The notes: generated by a model not told the origin, from the sequence alone. A stretch of 64,000 nucleotides of DNA from Aliirhizobium wenxiniae (GCF_014201355.1 NZ_JACHEG010000009.1:62001-126000), one strand, 5' to 3'; numbered from the stretch's first letter, positions 36,283 through 46,078 are shown. Numbers and translations are program-made.

Positions 36283-37392
36283 TCAGGCGGAAAGTGCCTG
36301 GAATTCCTTGAGAATGGTATCGCCCATTTCGGTTGTGCCGACCTGACGGCAACCTTCCGCCATGATGTCGCCGGTGCGGATGCCCTTGTCGAGAACCGTG
36401 GCTATCGCCTTTTCGAGATGATCGGCTTCCGCAATCATGTTGAACGAATAACGCAGGCACATGGCGAAGGAAGCGATCATCGCGATCGGGTTGGCGATGC
36501 CCTTTCCGGCGATGTCCGGTGCCGAACCGTGCACGGGCTCATACATGGCCTTGCGCTGTCCGGTTTTGGCATCTGCAGCGCCAAGCGAGGCGGAAGGAAG
36601 CATACCGAGCGAGCCGGTCAGCATGGCGGCCACATCCGACAGCATGTCGCCGAAAAGGTTGTCGGTGACGATGACGTCGAACTGTTTTGGCGCACGAACG
36701 AGCTGCATGCCGCCGGCATCGGCCAGCATATGTTCCAGCTTCACGTCGGAATAGGAGCGCTTGTGGGTTTCGGTCACGACCTGGTTCCACAGAACGCCGG
36801 ATTTCATGACATTGCGCTTTTCCATCGAGCATACGGTGTTCTTGCGCGTGCGGGCCAGTTCGAAGGCGACGCCGGCAATACGCTCGATTTCGTATGTATC
36901 GTAGATCTGGGTGTCGATACCGCGCTTCTGGCCGTTGCCGAGATCGATGATTTCCTTGGGCTCACCGAAATAGACGCCGCCGGTCAGTTCACGAACGATC
37001 AGGATGTCGAGGCCTTCGACGAGTTCCGGCTTCAGCGACGATGCGGATGCCAGTGCCGGGTAGCAGATTGCCGGGCGCAGGTTGGCGAAAAGCTCCATAT
37101 CCTTGCGCAGGCGCAGGAGGCCGGCTTCGGGGCGAACTTCATAGGGAACCGTATCCCATTTCGGGCCGCCAACGGCGCCGAACAGAACGGCATCGGCCGC
37201 CATTGCCTTGGCCATGTCCTCTTCGGAAATCGCAACGCCATGCGCATCATAGGCGCTGCCGCCGACAAGGCCTTCGTCGAGCGAGAAATCGGCCTTCATC
37301 GCATCGTTCATGTAGGCGATGATCTTGCGGACTTCGCCCATGGCTTCAGGGCCGATGCCGTCACCGGGAAGAAGGAAGAGGTTCTTTGCCAT
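36283..37392 (-). CDS. leuB: 3-isopropylmalate dehydrogenase
   Basis: Third step of leucine synthesis: NAD-dependent oxidative decarboxylation of 3-isopropylmalate. 369 residues with LLPGDGIGPEAMGEV, GGPKWD, LRLRKDMELFANLRPA, RELTGGVYFGEP, VTDNLFGDMLSD and YEPVHGSAPDIAGKGIANP (metal, substrate and NAD binding). Lies 107 nt after leuD on the same strand, but a terminator in that gap suggests separate transcripts. leuC is not in this stretch. Confidence 0.96.
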   Translation of the reverse strand: MAKNLFLLPGDGIGPEAMGEVRKIIAYMNDAMKADFSLDEGLVGGSAYDAHGVAISEEDMAKAMAADAVLFGAVGGPKWDTVPYEVRPEAGLLRLRKDMELFANLRPAICYPALASASSLKPELVEGLDILIVRELTGGVYFGEPKEIIDLGNGQKRGIDTQIYDTYEIERIAGVAFELARTRKNTVCSMEKRNVMKSGVLWNQVVTETHKRSYSDVKLEHMLADAGGMQLVRAPKQFDVIVTDNLFGDMLSDVAAMLTGSLGMLPSASLGAADAKTGQRKAMYEPVHGSAPDIAGKGIANPIAMIASFAMCLRYSFNMIAEADHLEKAIATVLDKGIRTGDIMAEGCRQVGTTEMGDTILKEFQALSA

Positions 37393-37450
37393 TCGTCTGC
37401 TGTCCTTGCAGTTCTTACAGGCTCACAATAGCTAACGCAGCCTTGCTGCG

Positions 37451-37488
37451 CCTAAAAACCCCTTGTCCGAGCCTGTCGCAGGACAAGG
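37451..37488 (-). terminator. Intrinsic terminator after leuD
   Basis: On the minus strand, CCTTGTCC-N12-GGACAAGG is followed by GGTTTTTAGG. It fills the leuD-leuB gap. Confidence 0.7.
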
Positions 37489-37499
37489 AGCCTTGTCCA

Positions 37500-38105
37500 T
37501 CAGAGCCAGGGACGATCGCTGCGGTTCTTGGTTTCGAAGCTTGCGATTGCGGCATCGCTTTTCAGCGTCGAGGCAATGTCATCCAGGCCTTCGAGAAGGA
37601 TCTGGCGACGACCGGCGTCGATATCGAAATGAAGACGACCGCCATCCGGACCGGTAATTTCCTGGGCTTCGAGATCGACCGTCAGGATGGCATTCGAGCC
37701 ACGTTCTGCGTCATCCATCAGCTTTTCCAGATCTTCGGGGCTGACGACGATCGGCAGGATGCCGTTCTTGAAACAGTTATTGTAGAAAATGTCGGCGAAG
37801 CTGGTGGAAATTACGCAGCGGATGCCGAAATCCAGCAATGCCCAAGGAGCATGCTCACGGGACGAACCACAGCCGAAATTGTCGCCGGCAACGATGATTT
37901 TGGCATCGCGATAAGCCGGCTTGTTCAAGACGAAGTCCGGGTTCTCGGAACCATCCTCGCTATAACGAGCCTCGGCGAAAAGGCCTTTTCCAAGGCCTGT
38001 ACGCTTGATCGTTTTGAGATAGTCCTTCGGAATGATCATGTCGGTGTCGACATTGACAACCGGAAGGGGGGCAGCAACGCCCGTCAGCTTTTCGAATTTT
38101 TCCAT
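37500..38105 (-). CDS. leuD: 3-isopropylmalate dehydratase small subunit
   Basis: Swivel subunit of isopropylmalate isomerase; the iron-sulfur LeuC partner lies elsewhere. 201 residues, with MEKFEKLTGVAAPLPVVNVDTDMIIPKDYL, the GDNFGCGSSREHAPWAL loop and GILPIVV. Normal family length, and the ATG at 38105 gives the usual N-terminus. Confidence 0.95.
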   Translation of the reverse strand: MEKFEKLTGVAAPLPVVNVDTDMIIPKDYLKTIKRTGLGKGLFAEARYSEDGSENPDFVLNKPAYRDAKIIVAGDNFGCGSSREHAPWALLDFGIRCVISTSFADIFYNNCFKNGILPIVVSPEDLEKLMDDAERGSNAILTVDLEAQEITGPDGGRLHFDIDAGRRQILLEGLDDIASTLKSDAAIASFETKNRSDRPWL

Positions 38106-38227
38106 GATCGGCCTCCACGAAGACTTTATAGCGTTGCCATAAAGTATTTTCGGGAGAATTTGAAGTCCGATTCAGTACCAATCGGTACGCCGCTCGGCGG
38201 CGATCACGACGGGGCTGATTTCAGGAC

Positions 38228-38461
38228 TTACATGTCGATGATGGTGCCGCGACCGTCGTTCCATATGCGCATGTCGCTCTGCTTGTTCTTTGCGCGAACC
38301 GGTACAGGTTTCAGCTTGCTCGAAAGCATCTTTCCGATGGAAAGAATGGCAAGCGTTCCCATGAATGCAATCGTCAGCGATGCCGTCAAAAGAGCCGCTG
38401 CAGCAAGCAGGGCAATAGCCGTGGCGATAACGAAAAAGGACCGAATGTTTTGCATGTCCAA
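38228..38461 (-). CDS. Small predicted membrane protein
   Basis: 77 residues. A long hydrophobic stretch at residues 9-42 (FFVIATAIALLAAAALLTASLTIAFMGTLAILSI) could form one or two membrane helices, followed by a basic polar tail ending in GRGTIIDM. I do not recognise a family. Codon use resembles the neighbouring core genes, and no other gene fits the 38106-38561 gap, so it is probably real. An ATG two codons later (38455) is an equally good start. Confidence 0.6.
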   Translation of the reverse strand: MDMQNIRSFFVIATAIALLAAAALLTASLTIAFMGTLAILSIGKMLSSKLKPVPVRAKNKQSDMRIWNDGRGTIIDM

Positions 38462-38561
38462 ACCTTTCTTCGTGTGAAAATGTGGGCCTTGTTGTCCCGG
38501 CTTGCAAGAGGTTCATGCGGGTTTGATTGCCGGGACCTCAAAATATTGGCAAAAGAGGGTG

Positions 38562-39455
38562 ATGGAGTTCTTGAAAAATCATATCGCGCCGGTTCGCCGT
38601 TCGCTTCTCAGCGTTCCGGCCGACAACAGGCGCGCCCTGGAAAAAGCACCGGGTCTTGACTGCGATGGCCTGATCTACGACCTCGAAGATTCCGTTGCGC
38701 CCGAGAAAAAGCCGGAAGCACGCGACAATCTTGCGAATGCTTTCTCGCAGCCGTGCCAGTCGCAGCAGGAGCAGATCATCCGCATCAATCCGCTCGAAAG
38801 CGGGTTCGGGGAAGATGACCTGAAACTGGCTGCACAGATCCTGCCGGATGCCGTTGCTCTTCCCAAGGTCGAACATGTCGGTGAAATCGCTGCGGTGGCC
38901 GACATGCTCGCCCGGCTTGCACCTGCAAGATCGATCGCTTTGTGGGCGATGATCGAGACCCCGAAAGGCGTTCTGAATGCAGCTTCCATTGCGGCGGCGG
39001 AGAACGGCCCGAAATGCCTTGTGGTCGGCTCCAACGATCTGCGCAAGGAGACCGGGGTTCTGGCGCAGCCTGGGCGGGCTTATCTGGTGCCATGGCTGAT
39101 GCAGATCGTGCTTGCGGGCCGCGCCCATGGTGTCGACGTGATCGACAGCGTGTTCAACGATTTCAGGGACGATGCCGGCTTTGCTGCCGAATGTGCGCAG
39201 GGTCGGGCAATGGGCTTTTCAGGGAAAATGCTCATTCATCCGGCGCAGATCGACATTGCCAACCGGCATTTTGGACCGGACCCACAAGCCGTCAGCGATG
39301 CGGAGGCGATCGTTTCGGCTTTTGAACAGCCGGAGGCGCAAGGCCTCAACGTTATCAACCTTGATGGAAAAATGATCGAGCGCCTTCACTTCGAGGAGGC
39401 TAAAACACTTCTGGCGCAGGCCGCCATGATTTTTGCAAGAAAGAAGCCCCAATGA
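38562..39455 (+). CDS. HpcH/HpaI-type CoA-ester lyase (CitE-like)
   Basis: 297 residues of the citrate-lyase-beta/malyl-CoA-lyase group: RRSLLSVPADNRRALEKA, GLIYDLEDSVAPEKK, IIRINPLESGFGEDDL, ALWAMIETPKGVLNA, FSGKMLIHPAQIDIANRHF. It probably cleaves or hydrolyses a 3-hydroxyacyl-CoA such as malyl-, methylmalyl- or citramalyl-CoA. The alpha and gamma citrate lyase subunits are absent, so it is a stand-alone enzyme. ATG at 38562 chosen from the conserved N-terminus and GAGGG upstream. Stop overlaps the next gene (ATGA). Confidence 0.85.
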   Translation: MEFLKNHIAPVRRSLLSVPADNRRALEKAPGLDCDGLIYDLEDSVAPEKKPEARDNLANAFSQPCQSQQEQIIRINPLESGFGEDDLKLAAQILPDAVALPKVEHVGEIAAVADMLARLAPARSIALWAMIETPKGVLNAASIAAAENGPKCLVVGSNDLRKETGVLAQPGRAYLVPWLMQIVLAGRAHGVDVIDSVFNDFRDDAGFAAECAQGRAMGFSGKMLIHPAQIDIANRHFGPDPQAVSDAEAIVSAFEQPEAQGLNVINLDGKMIERLHFEEAKTLLAQAAMIFARKKPQ

Positions 39456-39658
39456 AACTTTATCGACTGCTGACCGCTCCGGACGACGCCTCATTCTGCC
39501 ACAAGGTAACGGCCGCTCTGAACAAGGGATGGGAACTTTACGGTTCGCCGACCTATGCTTTCAATGCTGCAACCGGGATCATGCAGTGCGGTCAGGCGGT
39601 GACGAAAACCGTAGAGGGCAAGGATTATCATCCGGATATAAAGCTCGGCGAGCAATAA
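39452..39658 (+). CDS. DUF1737 protein
   Basis: 68 residues: MKLYRLLTAPDDASFCHKVTAALNKGWELYGSPTYAFN matches the DUF1737 family of small cytoplasmic proteins (tryptophan- and glycine-containing 'KGWELYGSP' block). Its ATGA start overlaps the lyase stop, so the two are translationally coupled. No function is known. Confidence 0.82.
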   Translation: MKLYRLLTAPDDASFCHKVTAALNKGWELYGSPTYAFNAATGIMQCGQAVTKTVEGKDYHPDIKLGEQ

Positions 39659-39669
39659 GATGCCGCGGG

Positions 39670-40107
39670 TCAGCGCTGGGTGGCATTCTCGGCGCTGGCT
39701 TCGATCCGCTCCATGTCTTCGTCGCTCAGACCGAAATGGTGGCCGATTTCATGGATCAGGACATGGGTGATGATATCGCCTAGGGTTTCGTCGTTTTCAG
39801 CCCAGTAGTCCAGGATCGGGCGGCGGTAGAGCCGGATCCTGTTCGGAAGCTCTCCCGTTTCCACGGTAAACCGTTCGGAAATTCCACGCCCTTCGAAAAG
39901 GCCAAGCAGGTCGAACGGCGTTTCCAGCGCCATGTCCTCGAAAACGTCATCGTCCGGGAAATCTTCAATCTCAATGGTGAGATTGGTGGTGAGGGCCCTG
40001 AATTCTTCTGGAAGATGACCATAGGCATCGATCGCAAGCGACTCGAACGTGCTTATCGTTGGCGCATGGCGATCCTGCCAGTCGTCTGTTTGGTCAATGC
40101 GAGCCAT
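39670..40107 (-). CDS. Small zincin-like metallopeptidase family protein
   Basis: 145 residues with HVLIHEIGHHFGLSDEDMERIEA, an extended HExxHxxxxxD zinc motif (metzincin-like, MMP-like/DUF1025 family of Gram-negative bacteria). The acidic N-terminal half (IEIEDFPDDDVFEDMALE) precedes the catalytic segment. Start at 40107 has AAAGGGAGA upstream; a longer in-frame reading runs over the imuA side and is rejected. No signal peptide; substrate unknown. Confidence 0.85.
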   Translation of the reverse strand: MARIDQTDDWQDRHAPTISTFESLAIDAYGHLPEEFRALTTNLTIEIEDFPDDDVFEDMALETPFDLLGLFEGRGISERFTVETGELPNRIRLYRRPILDYWAENDETLGDIITHVLIHEIGHHFGLSDEDMERIEASAENATQR

Positions 40108-40241
40108 TGGTTCTCCCTTTGTGAGAGACATATAAGGCCGATGATCCTTTTTTTCGAGATAAGAATCATCGCTATAGCAAATGAGGAAAAGATTCCTGTC
40201 CAGTGATGATTGACTCTCCTGCCGGGCTCTGGAATCTATAA

Positions 40242-40256
40242 GAACATAAAGTGAAC
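40242..40256. promoter_or_regulatory. LexA (SOS) box of the imuABC operon
   Basis: GAACATAAAGTGAAC is an exact match to the alphaproteobacterial LexA operator GAAC-N7-GAAC, 23 nt before the imuA ATG. It implies DNA-damage induction of imuA-imuB-dnaE2. Confidence 0.9.
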
Positions 40257-40279
40257 ATTTGAAATGGAGAGCTGACGCC

Positions 40280-41197
40280 ATGGCCCATGCAGCCGCGGCG
40301 CAGGAGAAGCTATTTGCCCTGCGCGAACAGATCGCCAGATTGGAAGGCAGAAGCCTGCCGGCAATGGCGGCGGCGAAGATGGAGAGTTTTGTTTCCGGAT
40401 CGAGCGGTGAAGAAAGATTGTCCTTCGACATCCCGGCTCTCGACGACGCGCTAAGCGGCGGTCTGCCGCTCGATTGCATTACCGAGATCCGTTCCGGATC
40501 ATTCTCCGATGCCGGCGCGGCAACCGGTTTTTCCTTTTCGCTTGTCGGGCTGATGAAGGCACGCAAAGCCGCTGCAGGTCCGATGTTATGGATTGCGGAC
40601 AGCTTTTCTTCCGGCGAAATGGGCATTCCTTATGCCGGAGGGATCAGGCAGTTCGGCATCGATCCTCGGGCGATATTTCACGCATCGCCTCGCAGGCTGG
40701 AGGATGCCCTGTGGCTTGCGGAAGGGGCGCTTGAAAGCAAGGCGTTTATCGCAACGATCCTTGAAGTTCATGGAAATCCCAAATCCTTTGGCTTGGCTGA
40801 AAGCCGAAGGCTCAGTCTTCGGGCAAAGGCGGCAGGGCAGCCGCTTTTCCTGCTGCGGCATGCAGGGGAGGAGGAGGCCAGCAGTGCTTCCGTGCGTCTC
40901 CTTGTCGAGCCGGCTCCGGCTCTGGAGCGATCCCTTCCGGATGGCAGCATGCTTGGCGGCAGTATCGGCCATCCGGTTTTCAACATCACCCTGGAGAAGA
41001 GCCGAAACCCGGCCCCTCTCAGCTTTCGTCTGGAGTGGAACCTTGATGACCGCCAATTTCACCTCGCCCGAGATCCAGGCAAATCTTCTTTCCACAAGTG
41101 GCCAGCGCATTCTGGCGCTTCACTTTCGGCATCTGCCGACCGACAGGATCGCCCGAAAGCTGTGGGGGCTGTCGTGGCGTTCGAAAGGGCGTCCTGA
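40280..41197 (+). CDS. imuA: SOS mutasome protein ImuA
   Basis: RecA/SulA-related accessory protein of the ImuA-ImuB-DnaE2 translesion mutasome. 305 residues: coiled N-terminus (AHAAAAQEKLFALREQIARLEG), RecA-like core (LDDALSGGLPLDCITEIRSGS, PMLWIADSFSSGEMGIPYAGGI), then NITLEKSRNPAPLSFRLEWNLDDRQFHLA, where homologues usually end. About 45 further residues overlap imuB in another frame. ATG at 40280, with GGAG about 11 nt upstream. Confidence 0.88.
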   Translation: MAHAAAAQEKLFALREQIARLEGRSLPAMAAAKMESFVSGSSGEERLSFDIPALDDALSGGLPLDCITEIRSGSFSDAGAATGFSFSLVGLMKARKAAAGPMLWIADSFSSGEMGIPYAGGIRQFGIDPRAIFHASPRRLEDALWLAEGALESKAFIATILEVHGNPKSFGLAESRRLSLRAKAAGQPLFLLRHAGEEEASSASVRLLVEPAPALERSLPDGSMLGGSIGHPVFNITLEKSRNPAPLSFRLEWNLDDRQFHLARDPGKSSFHKWPAHSGASLSASADRQDRPKAVGAVVAFERAS

Positions 41198-42656
41198 CCA
41201 TCCTCCGATAATCTGTGCCGGCAGACGCGATAACGCATTGCGACTGGTTGCAATCGATGAAGTGGCGCAGACATGCAGCCTGAAGCGAGGGCAGGGGCTT
41301 GCCGAAGCGCGGGCCATGTATCCTGACATCGATGTCTTCGATGAGGATGAAAGAGCCGATTTTGCCCTTCTGGAAGCGATTGCCGATTGGTGCGATCGTT
41401 ACACACCGCTTGTTGCCCTGGACGGAAAGGATGGGCTCTTTCTCGATATCACCGGCTGCACCCATCTTTTCGGGGGAGAGGAGGCGATGCTTCGTGACGT
41501 TCTTGCCCGGCTTTTTCAGATGGGTTTCTATGTGCGCGGATCGATTTCGAGCACGCCGGGCCTGTCAAGCGCGATCAGCCGGTTTGGGCCCGGCGGGGTG
41601 ATAACAAGAGAGGATATGTCAGCAGCGCTGGGTGCCTTGCCCGTGCACGCGCTTCGTCTCGATGAAAAAGCGGTTGCTTCGCTTTTGAAGCTCGGCCTGA
41701 AACGCGTTGCAAATCTGATGTCTATGCCAAGGGCGCCACTTGCCCGCCGTTTTGGTGCGCAGTTGTTGATGCGGCTCGATCAAGCACTTGGAACGAACGA
41801 GGAAGCCATATCGCCACGGCGCCCGGTGGCGTCGCTTTCCGCCGAGCGCCGGTTGGGCGAGCCGATCCAGACGGAGGAGGATATTCTCGGCATGACAGCC
41901 GAGATTGCGTCATCCCTCAAGCTCAGCCTGGAAAATCGTGGTGCGGGCGGCAAGGTGTTTGAACTTGTTCTCTTCCGCGTCGACGGGCGGGTGTTTCGGA
42001 TTTCGGCAGGCGCTTCGCGTCCGTTGAGAGATCCGAAGCGGATTTCCGGCCTGTTTTCAGAGCGCCTCAATGCCATTCACGACGATCTGGATGCGGGTTT
42101 CGGCTTCGAACTTTTGCGTCTCAACGTGCTGCAGCATGATGTTTTCGATGATCTTCAAGCGGATTTTTCAGGAGAAGAGAGGCGGGAGACATCGCTTGCG
42201 GATTTCATCGACAGGGTTTCCGCCCGGTTCGGTGCAGGTTGTATCCAGGTCTATCAGCATCGACAAAGCCATATTCCGGAACGTGCCGAAATCTTCCTTC
42301 CGGCGATTGCAGCACCGGAAAGGCAGCCTCAGTGCAGCGAAACCCTGCAATTCCTGCCGCGGGCCGATCGCCCCTTGCGGCTTTTGCGCAGCCCGGAGCC
42401 TGTCGAGGCTTTTGCAGCTCTCGTCCCCGATGGTCCGCCGCAGCAATTCCGCTGGCGGCATGTGCTGCATACGGTCACCCGAGCCGAGGGACCGGAGCGG
42501 ATCGCACCGGAATGGTGGATCGACGACGAAAACGCAAAGGAACGTGATTATTTTCGTCTCGAAAGCGAATTGGGACGGCTTTTCTGGGTTTTTCGGCTTG
42601 GTCGTTACGGGGATGACCCGCCCCCGACATGGCGTATCCATGGGGTCTTCGCATGA
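41046..42656 (+). CDS. imuB: DNA polymerase Y-family protein ImuB
   Basis: Y-family polymerase-like protein that lacks the catalytic acids and acts as the hub linking ImuA, DnaE2 and the sliding clamp. 536 residues from ATG 41046: GQRILALHFRHLPTDRIARKLWG (catalytic Asp absent), RGQGLAEARAMYP, GLFLDITGCTHLFGGEEAML, a fingers and little-finger region, and a C-terminal tail. The frame is open further upstream into imuA, but the family N-terminus supports 41046. Overlaps dnaE2 by ATGA. Confidence 0.9.
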   Translation: MTANFTSPEIQANLLSTSGQRILALHFRHLPTDRIARKLWGLSWRSKGRPDHPPIICAGRRDNALRLVAIDEVAQTCSLKRGQGLAEARAMYPDIDVFDEDERADFALLEAIADWCDRYTPLVALDGKDGLFLDITGCTHLFGGEEAMLRDVLARLFQMGFYVRGSISSTPGLSSAISRFGPGGVITREDMSAALGALPVHALRLDEKAVASLLKLGLKRVANLMSMPRAPLARRFGAQLLMRLDQALGTNEEAISPRRPVASLSAERRLGEPIQTEEDILGMTAEIASSLKLSLENRGAGGKVFELVLFRVDGRVFRISAGASRPLRDPKRISGLFSERLNAIHDDLDAGFGFELLRLNVLQHDVFDDLQADFSGEERRETSLADFIDRVSARFGAGCIQVYQHRQSHIPERAEIFLPAIAAPERQPQCSETLQFLPRADRPLRLLRSPEPVEAFAALVPDGPPQQFRWRHVLHTVTRAEGPERIAPEWWIDDENAKERDYFRLESELGRLFWVFRLGRYGDDPPPTWRIHGVFA

Positions 42657-45600
42657 TGGATGAACCCAGATTTTTCGAGATCGGCGCCAAAACGAATTTC
42701 TCTTTTCTCGAAGGAGCGGCGAGGCCAGAAGAGATGATCGTGTCCGCCTGCATGCTTGGTCTTTCCGGATTGGGAATTGCCGATCGCAATTCCGTTGCCG
42801 GCGTGGTGCGAGCCTATAACCAGACCAAGGAGATGACCGCACTTTTCGAGAGGCAGAGGGAAAAGGGCAGGGAGGCTGGTGAAGACGAAGCCATCGAGCC
42901 CTGCCGGTTTCATCCCGGCGCCAGGCTCGTTTTTGCAGATGGTACGCCGGATGTTCTTGCCTACCCGAAGAACCGGGAGGGCTGGGCCAATCTTTGCCGA
43001 CTGCTTAGTACCGGCAACCTGAGAGCGGAGAAGGGGGCCTGCATTCTGGAAGAATGGGATCTTCTGGAATGGTGTCATGAGATGATGCTGGCGGTCGTGC
43101 CGGATTTTTCCCGTGCCGAGGACAAGGTATACTTGGCGGAACTCGATGAGCGGCTTGGCCTTTATCGGGAGAGGTTTCGCAAGAATATCTACCTTGCCCT
43201 GTCGCCAACCTATGACGGGCGCGATCCCCTCGTCTTTGCGGTTTTTGCTCAAATCGCGCGACAGAACCGCGTGCCGCTGATTGCGACGAACCTTCCGATC
43301 TTCAGCCTGCCCTATCGGCGGTCTCTGGCGGATGTGGTGACCGCCATTCGTCATCATGTGACTATACAGGAGGCGGGATTTCGGCTTGCCCCGCATGGAG
43401 ATCGGTATCTCAAACCGGCATATGAGATGGCGCGGCTCTTTCGTGCCTATCCGGATGCCGTGGCGAATACGGCGACATTTTTCGGCAGGCTGAGTTTCTC
43501 ACTCAAGGAGCTTGAGCACAATTATCCGGACGAAAGCGTGCCGGGAGAAACCGTTTCGGAAACACTCGAGCGGCTGACATGGGAGGGAGCGAGGCGCCGT
43601 TATGGGCGAAAGATACCGGAAAAGGTTTCTGGGCAGATCCGGTACGAACTCGATCTCATCAAGGAGATGAAATACGAGCCCTATTTCCTGACTGTCCGCC
43701 ATATCGTGTGGCATGCGCGCTATGAGCTGAAAATTCTGTGCCAGGGACGGGGATCTGCCGCCAATTCGACAGTCTGTTACTGTCTGGAGATCACGGAAGT
43801 TGACCCGACTTTCACGCCGCTGCTTTTCGAGCGCTTCATTTCAACGGAGCGGAACGAGCCGCCGGATATCGATGTCGATTTCGAACACGGACGGCGCGAA
43901 GAAGTCATCCAGTATATCTACAGCCATTACGGTTATCGCCATGCCGGGTTGACTGCAGCAGTGACGAGTTACCGGACCCGCATGGCTGGTCGTGAAGTCG
44001 CCAAGGCCTTCGGATTGTCGGAAGATGTTCAGGCTGCACTTTCGAGTACGGTCTGGGGCTGGTCGGAGGACGGGCTATCGGAGCGGGACGCCAAGGTCGC
44101 CGGTCTCGATGTCACTGATCCCCTGACGAAAAAGGTCATTGCCCATGCGCGGGACCTGATGGGTTTCCCTCGGCACTTGACCCAGCATGTCGGCGGTTTT
44201 CTCATTACCCGCGACAGGCTCGACGAAGTGGTGCCGATCATGAAAACGGCAATGCCGGGCCGCTACATGATCGAATGGGACAAGGACGATCTCGATACGC
44301 TTCATCTTTTGAAGATCGATGTTCTGGCTCTGGGCATGCTGACCTGCCTGAGAAAAGCATTCGAGCTCCTGCTGCACCACTACGGTCGCGAAGAAACGCT
44401 GGCAGGCCTTCTGAAGAAAGATAAGGACCCCAATGTTTATGGAATGATCTGCCGGGCTGATACTATCGGTGTCTTCCAGATCGAAAGCCGGGCGCAGATG
44501 AGCATGTTGCCAAGGCTCCGACCCGAAAAATTCTACGATCTTGTCGTCGAGGTGGCGATCGTTCGACCCGGTCCCATTCAGGGTAACATGGTTCACCCCT
44601 ATCTCAAGCGTCGCGAGGATCGGCGCCTTGGAAAACCTATAGATTATCCCAGCCCGGACCTTGAGCATGTTCTCAAAAGAACGTTGGGCGTCCCGTTGTT
44701 TCAGGAGCAGGCGATGCAGATCGCCATCACCGGAGCCGGCTTCTCGGCCGCAAAAGCAGACCAGTTGCGCCGATCAATGGCGACCTTCAAGCGTTCGGGA
44801 CGTGTCAGTGAATTCGAACAAGACTTCATCGCGGGCATGCGGAAAAACAAATACGGGGAGGAATTCGCAAAACAGTGTTTTGAGCAAATCAAGGGATTTG
44901 CTGAATACGGGTTTCCGGAAAGCCATGCGGCGTCCTTCGCCCTCCTCGTCTATGCATCCTCCTGGATCAAGACCTATTATCCGGATGTCTTCTGCGCGGC
45001 CTTGCTGAACTCGCAGCCCATGGGCTTTTATGCGCCGGCGCAGCTTATCCGTGATGCGCGTGAACATGGCGTGAGCGTGTTTCCCGTCGATATCAATCGG
45101 TCGGAGTGGGACTGCACCCTGGAAGCGGTACCATTCGATCCAGGCAGGGTCGACCGGCGTCATGAAAGCATGCGGCATGTCATCAAGACTCGCCATGGAA
45201 TAAGACTCGGCTTTCGCCAGGTCAAAGGTTTGAGCGAAGATGACATGTGCAACAAGCTCATGGTCAATCGCGGTGGGGGCTATCGGAGTGTTCATGACCT
45301 CTGGCTCCGGTCCGGACTGGACAAGGCCAGTCTCGAACGGCTTGCCGATGCCGATGGTTTCGGTTCAATCGGCCTGAGCCGCAGGCAGGCATTATGGGCG
45401 GTGAGGGGGCTGGATGTGAAAACGGCCCTCAACCATGACAGCTTGTTCGAGACGGCTGGTCCTGCGGATCTTCGGCCTGAGCCTCAGGCTCACCTACCCC
45501 TGATGCTGCCGGGAGAAGAGGTGATCGAGGATTACCGTCATCTGTCGCTTTCCCTCAAGGCTCATCCGGTCTCCTTCCTGCGCGAGGAATTCCTGTCGAT

Positions 45601-46078
45601 GGGCGTTACGCGAAGCGTTGATCTTCTCAACATCCGAAATGGCCAAAGGGTCACGATCGGTGGCATCGTGCTGGTGAGACAGCGTCCGGGGTCGGCGAAA
45701 GGCGTAATCTTCATCACACTCGAGGATGAAACGGGTGTCGCCAATGCGATTGTCTGGCCGAAGATCTTCGAGAAATACCGGTCCGTGGTCATGGGCGCAC
45801 GATTGGTGAAGATCCGGGGAAGGCTGCAAAGCCAGAGCGGGGTCATTCATACGGTCGTCGAACATATCGAGGATCTGACGCCGATGCTGGGCCTGCTTCA
45901 GAAGGAAGCCAGACGTTTCGGAGACCCAAGATCCGATGAGGCTATTAGGTCCGGCGGTGGATCGTGGAGACCCAAGGCGCATTCCATTGCCTTGCCCCTC
46001 AAGCAGATTTCCGATCCCACAGATCCACAAGTGACCGATCCGGCGCAAGTCATGCCTAAAGGGCGAAATTTTCATTAA
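42653..46078 (+). CDS. dnaE2: Error-prone DNA polymerase DnaE2
   Basis: C-family translesion polymerase, catalytic member of the mutasome. 1141 residues from the ATGA-coupled start at 42653 (an ATG at 42629 would add eight). Order: PHP domain (FEIGAKTNFSFLEGAARPEEM), polymerase core with the acidic triad PPDIDVDFEHGRREEV, HhH/fingers (LGVPLFQEQAMQIAITGAGFS), and a C-terminal OB domain (VTIGGIVLVRQRPGSAKGVIFI). It should be damage-inducible through the LexA box at 40242. Confidence 0.93.
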   Translation: MMDEPRFFEIGAKTNFSFLEGAARPEEMIVSACMLGLSGLGIADRNSVAGVVRAYNQTKEMTALFERQREKGREAGEDEAIEPCRFHPGARLVFADGTPDVLAYPKNREGWANLCRLLSTGNLRAEKGACILEEWDLLEWCHEMMLAVVPDFSRAEDKVYLAELDERLGLYRERFRKNIYLALSPTYDGRDPLVFAVFAQIARQNRVPLIATNLPIFSLPYRRSLADVVTAIRHHVTIQEAGFRLAPHGDRYLKPAYEMARLFRAYPDAVANTATFFGRLSFSLKELEHNYPDESVPGETVSETLERLTWEGARRRYGRKIPEKVSGQIRYELDLIKEMKYEPYFLTVRHIVWHARYELKILCQGRGSAANSTVCYCLEITEVDPTFTPLLFERFISTERNEPPDIDVDFEHGRREEVIQYIYSHYGYRHAGLTAAVTSYRTRMAGREVAKAFGLSEDVQAALSSTVWGWSEDGLSERDAKVAGLDVTDPLTKKVIAHARDLMGFPRHLTQHVGGFLITRDRLDEVVPIMKTAMPGRYMIEWDKDDLDTLHLLKIDVLALGMLTCLRKAFELLLHHYGREETLAGLLKKDKDPNVYGMICRADTIGVFQIESRAQMSMLPRLRPEKFYDLVVEVAIVRPGPIQGNMVHPYLKRREDRRLGKPIDYPSPDLEHVLKRTLGVPLFQEQAMQIAITGAGFSAAKADQLRRSMATFKRSGRVSEFEQDFIAGMRKNKYGEEFAKQCFEQIKGFAEYGFPESHAASFALLVYASSWIKTYYPDVFCAALLNSQPMGFYAPAQLIRDAREHGVSVFPVDINRSEWDCTLEAVPFDPGRVDRRHESMRHVIKTRHGIRLGFRQVKGLSEDDMCNKLMVNRGGGYRSVHDLWLRSGLDKASLERLADADGFGSIGLSRRQALWAVRGLDVKTALNHDSLFETAGPADLRPEPQAHLPLMLPGEEVIEDYRHLSLSLKAHPVSFLREEFLSMGVTRSVDLLNIRNGQRVTIGGIVLVRQRPGSAKGVIFITLEDETGVANAIVWPKIFEKYRSVVMGARLVKIRGRLQSQSGVIHTVVEHIEDLTPMLGLLQKEARRFGDPRSDEAIRSGGGSWRPKAHSIALPLKQISDPTDPQVTDPAQVMPKGRNFH

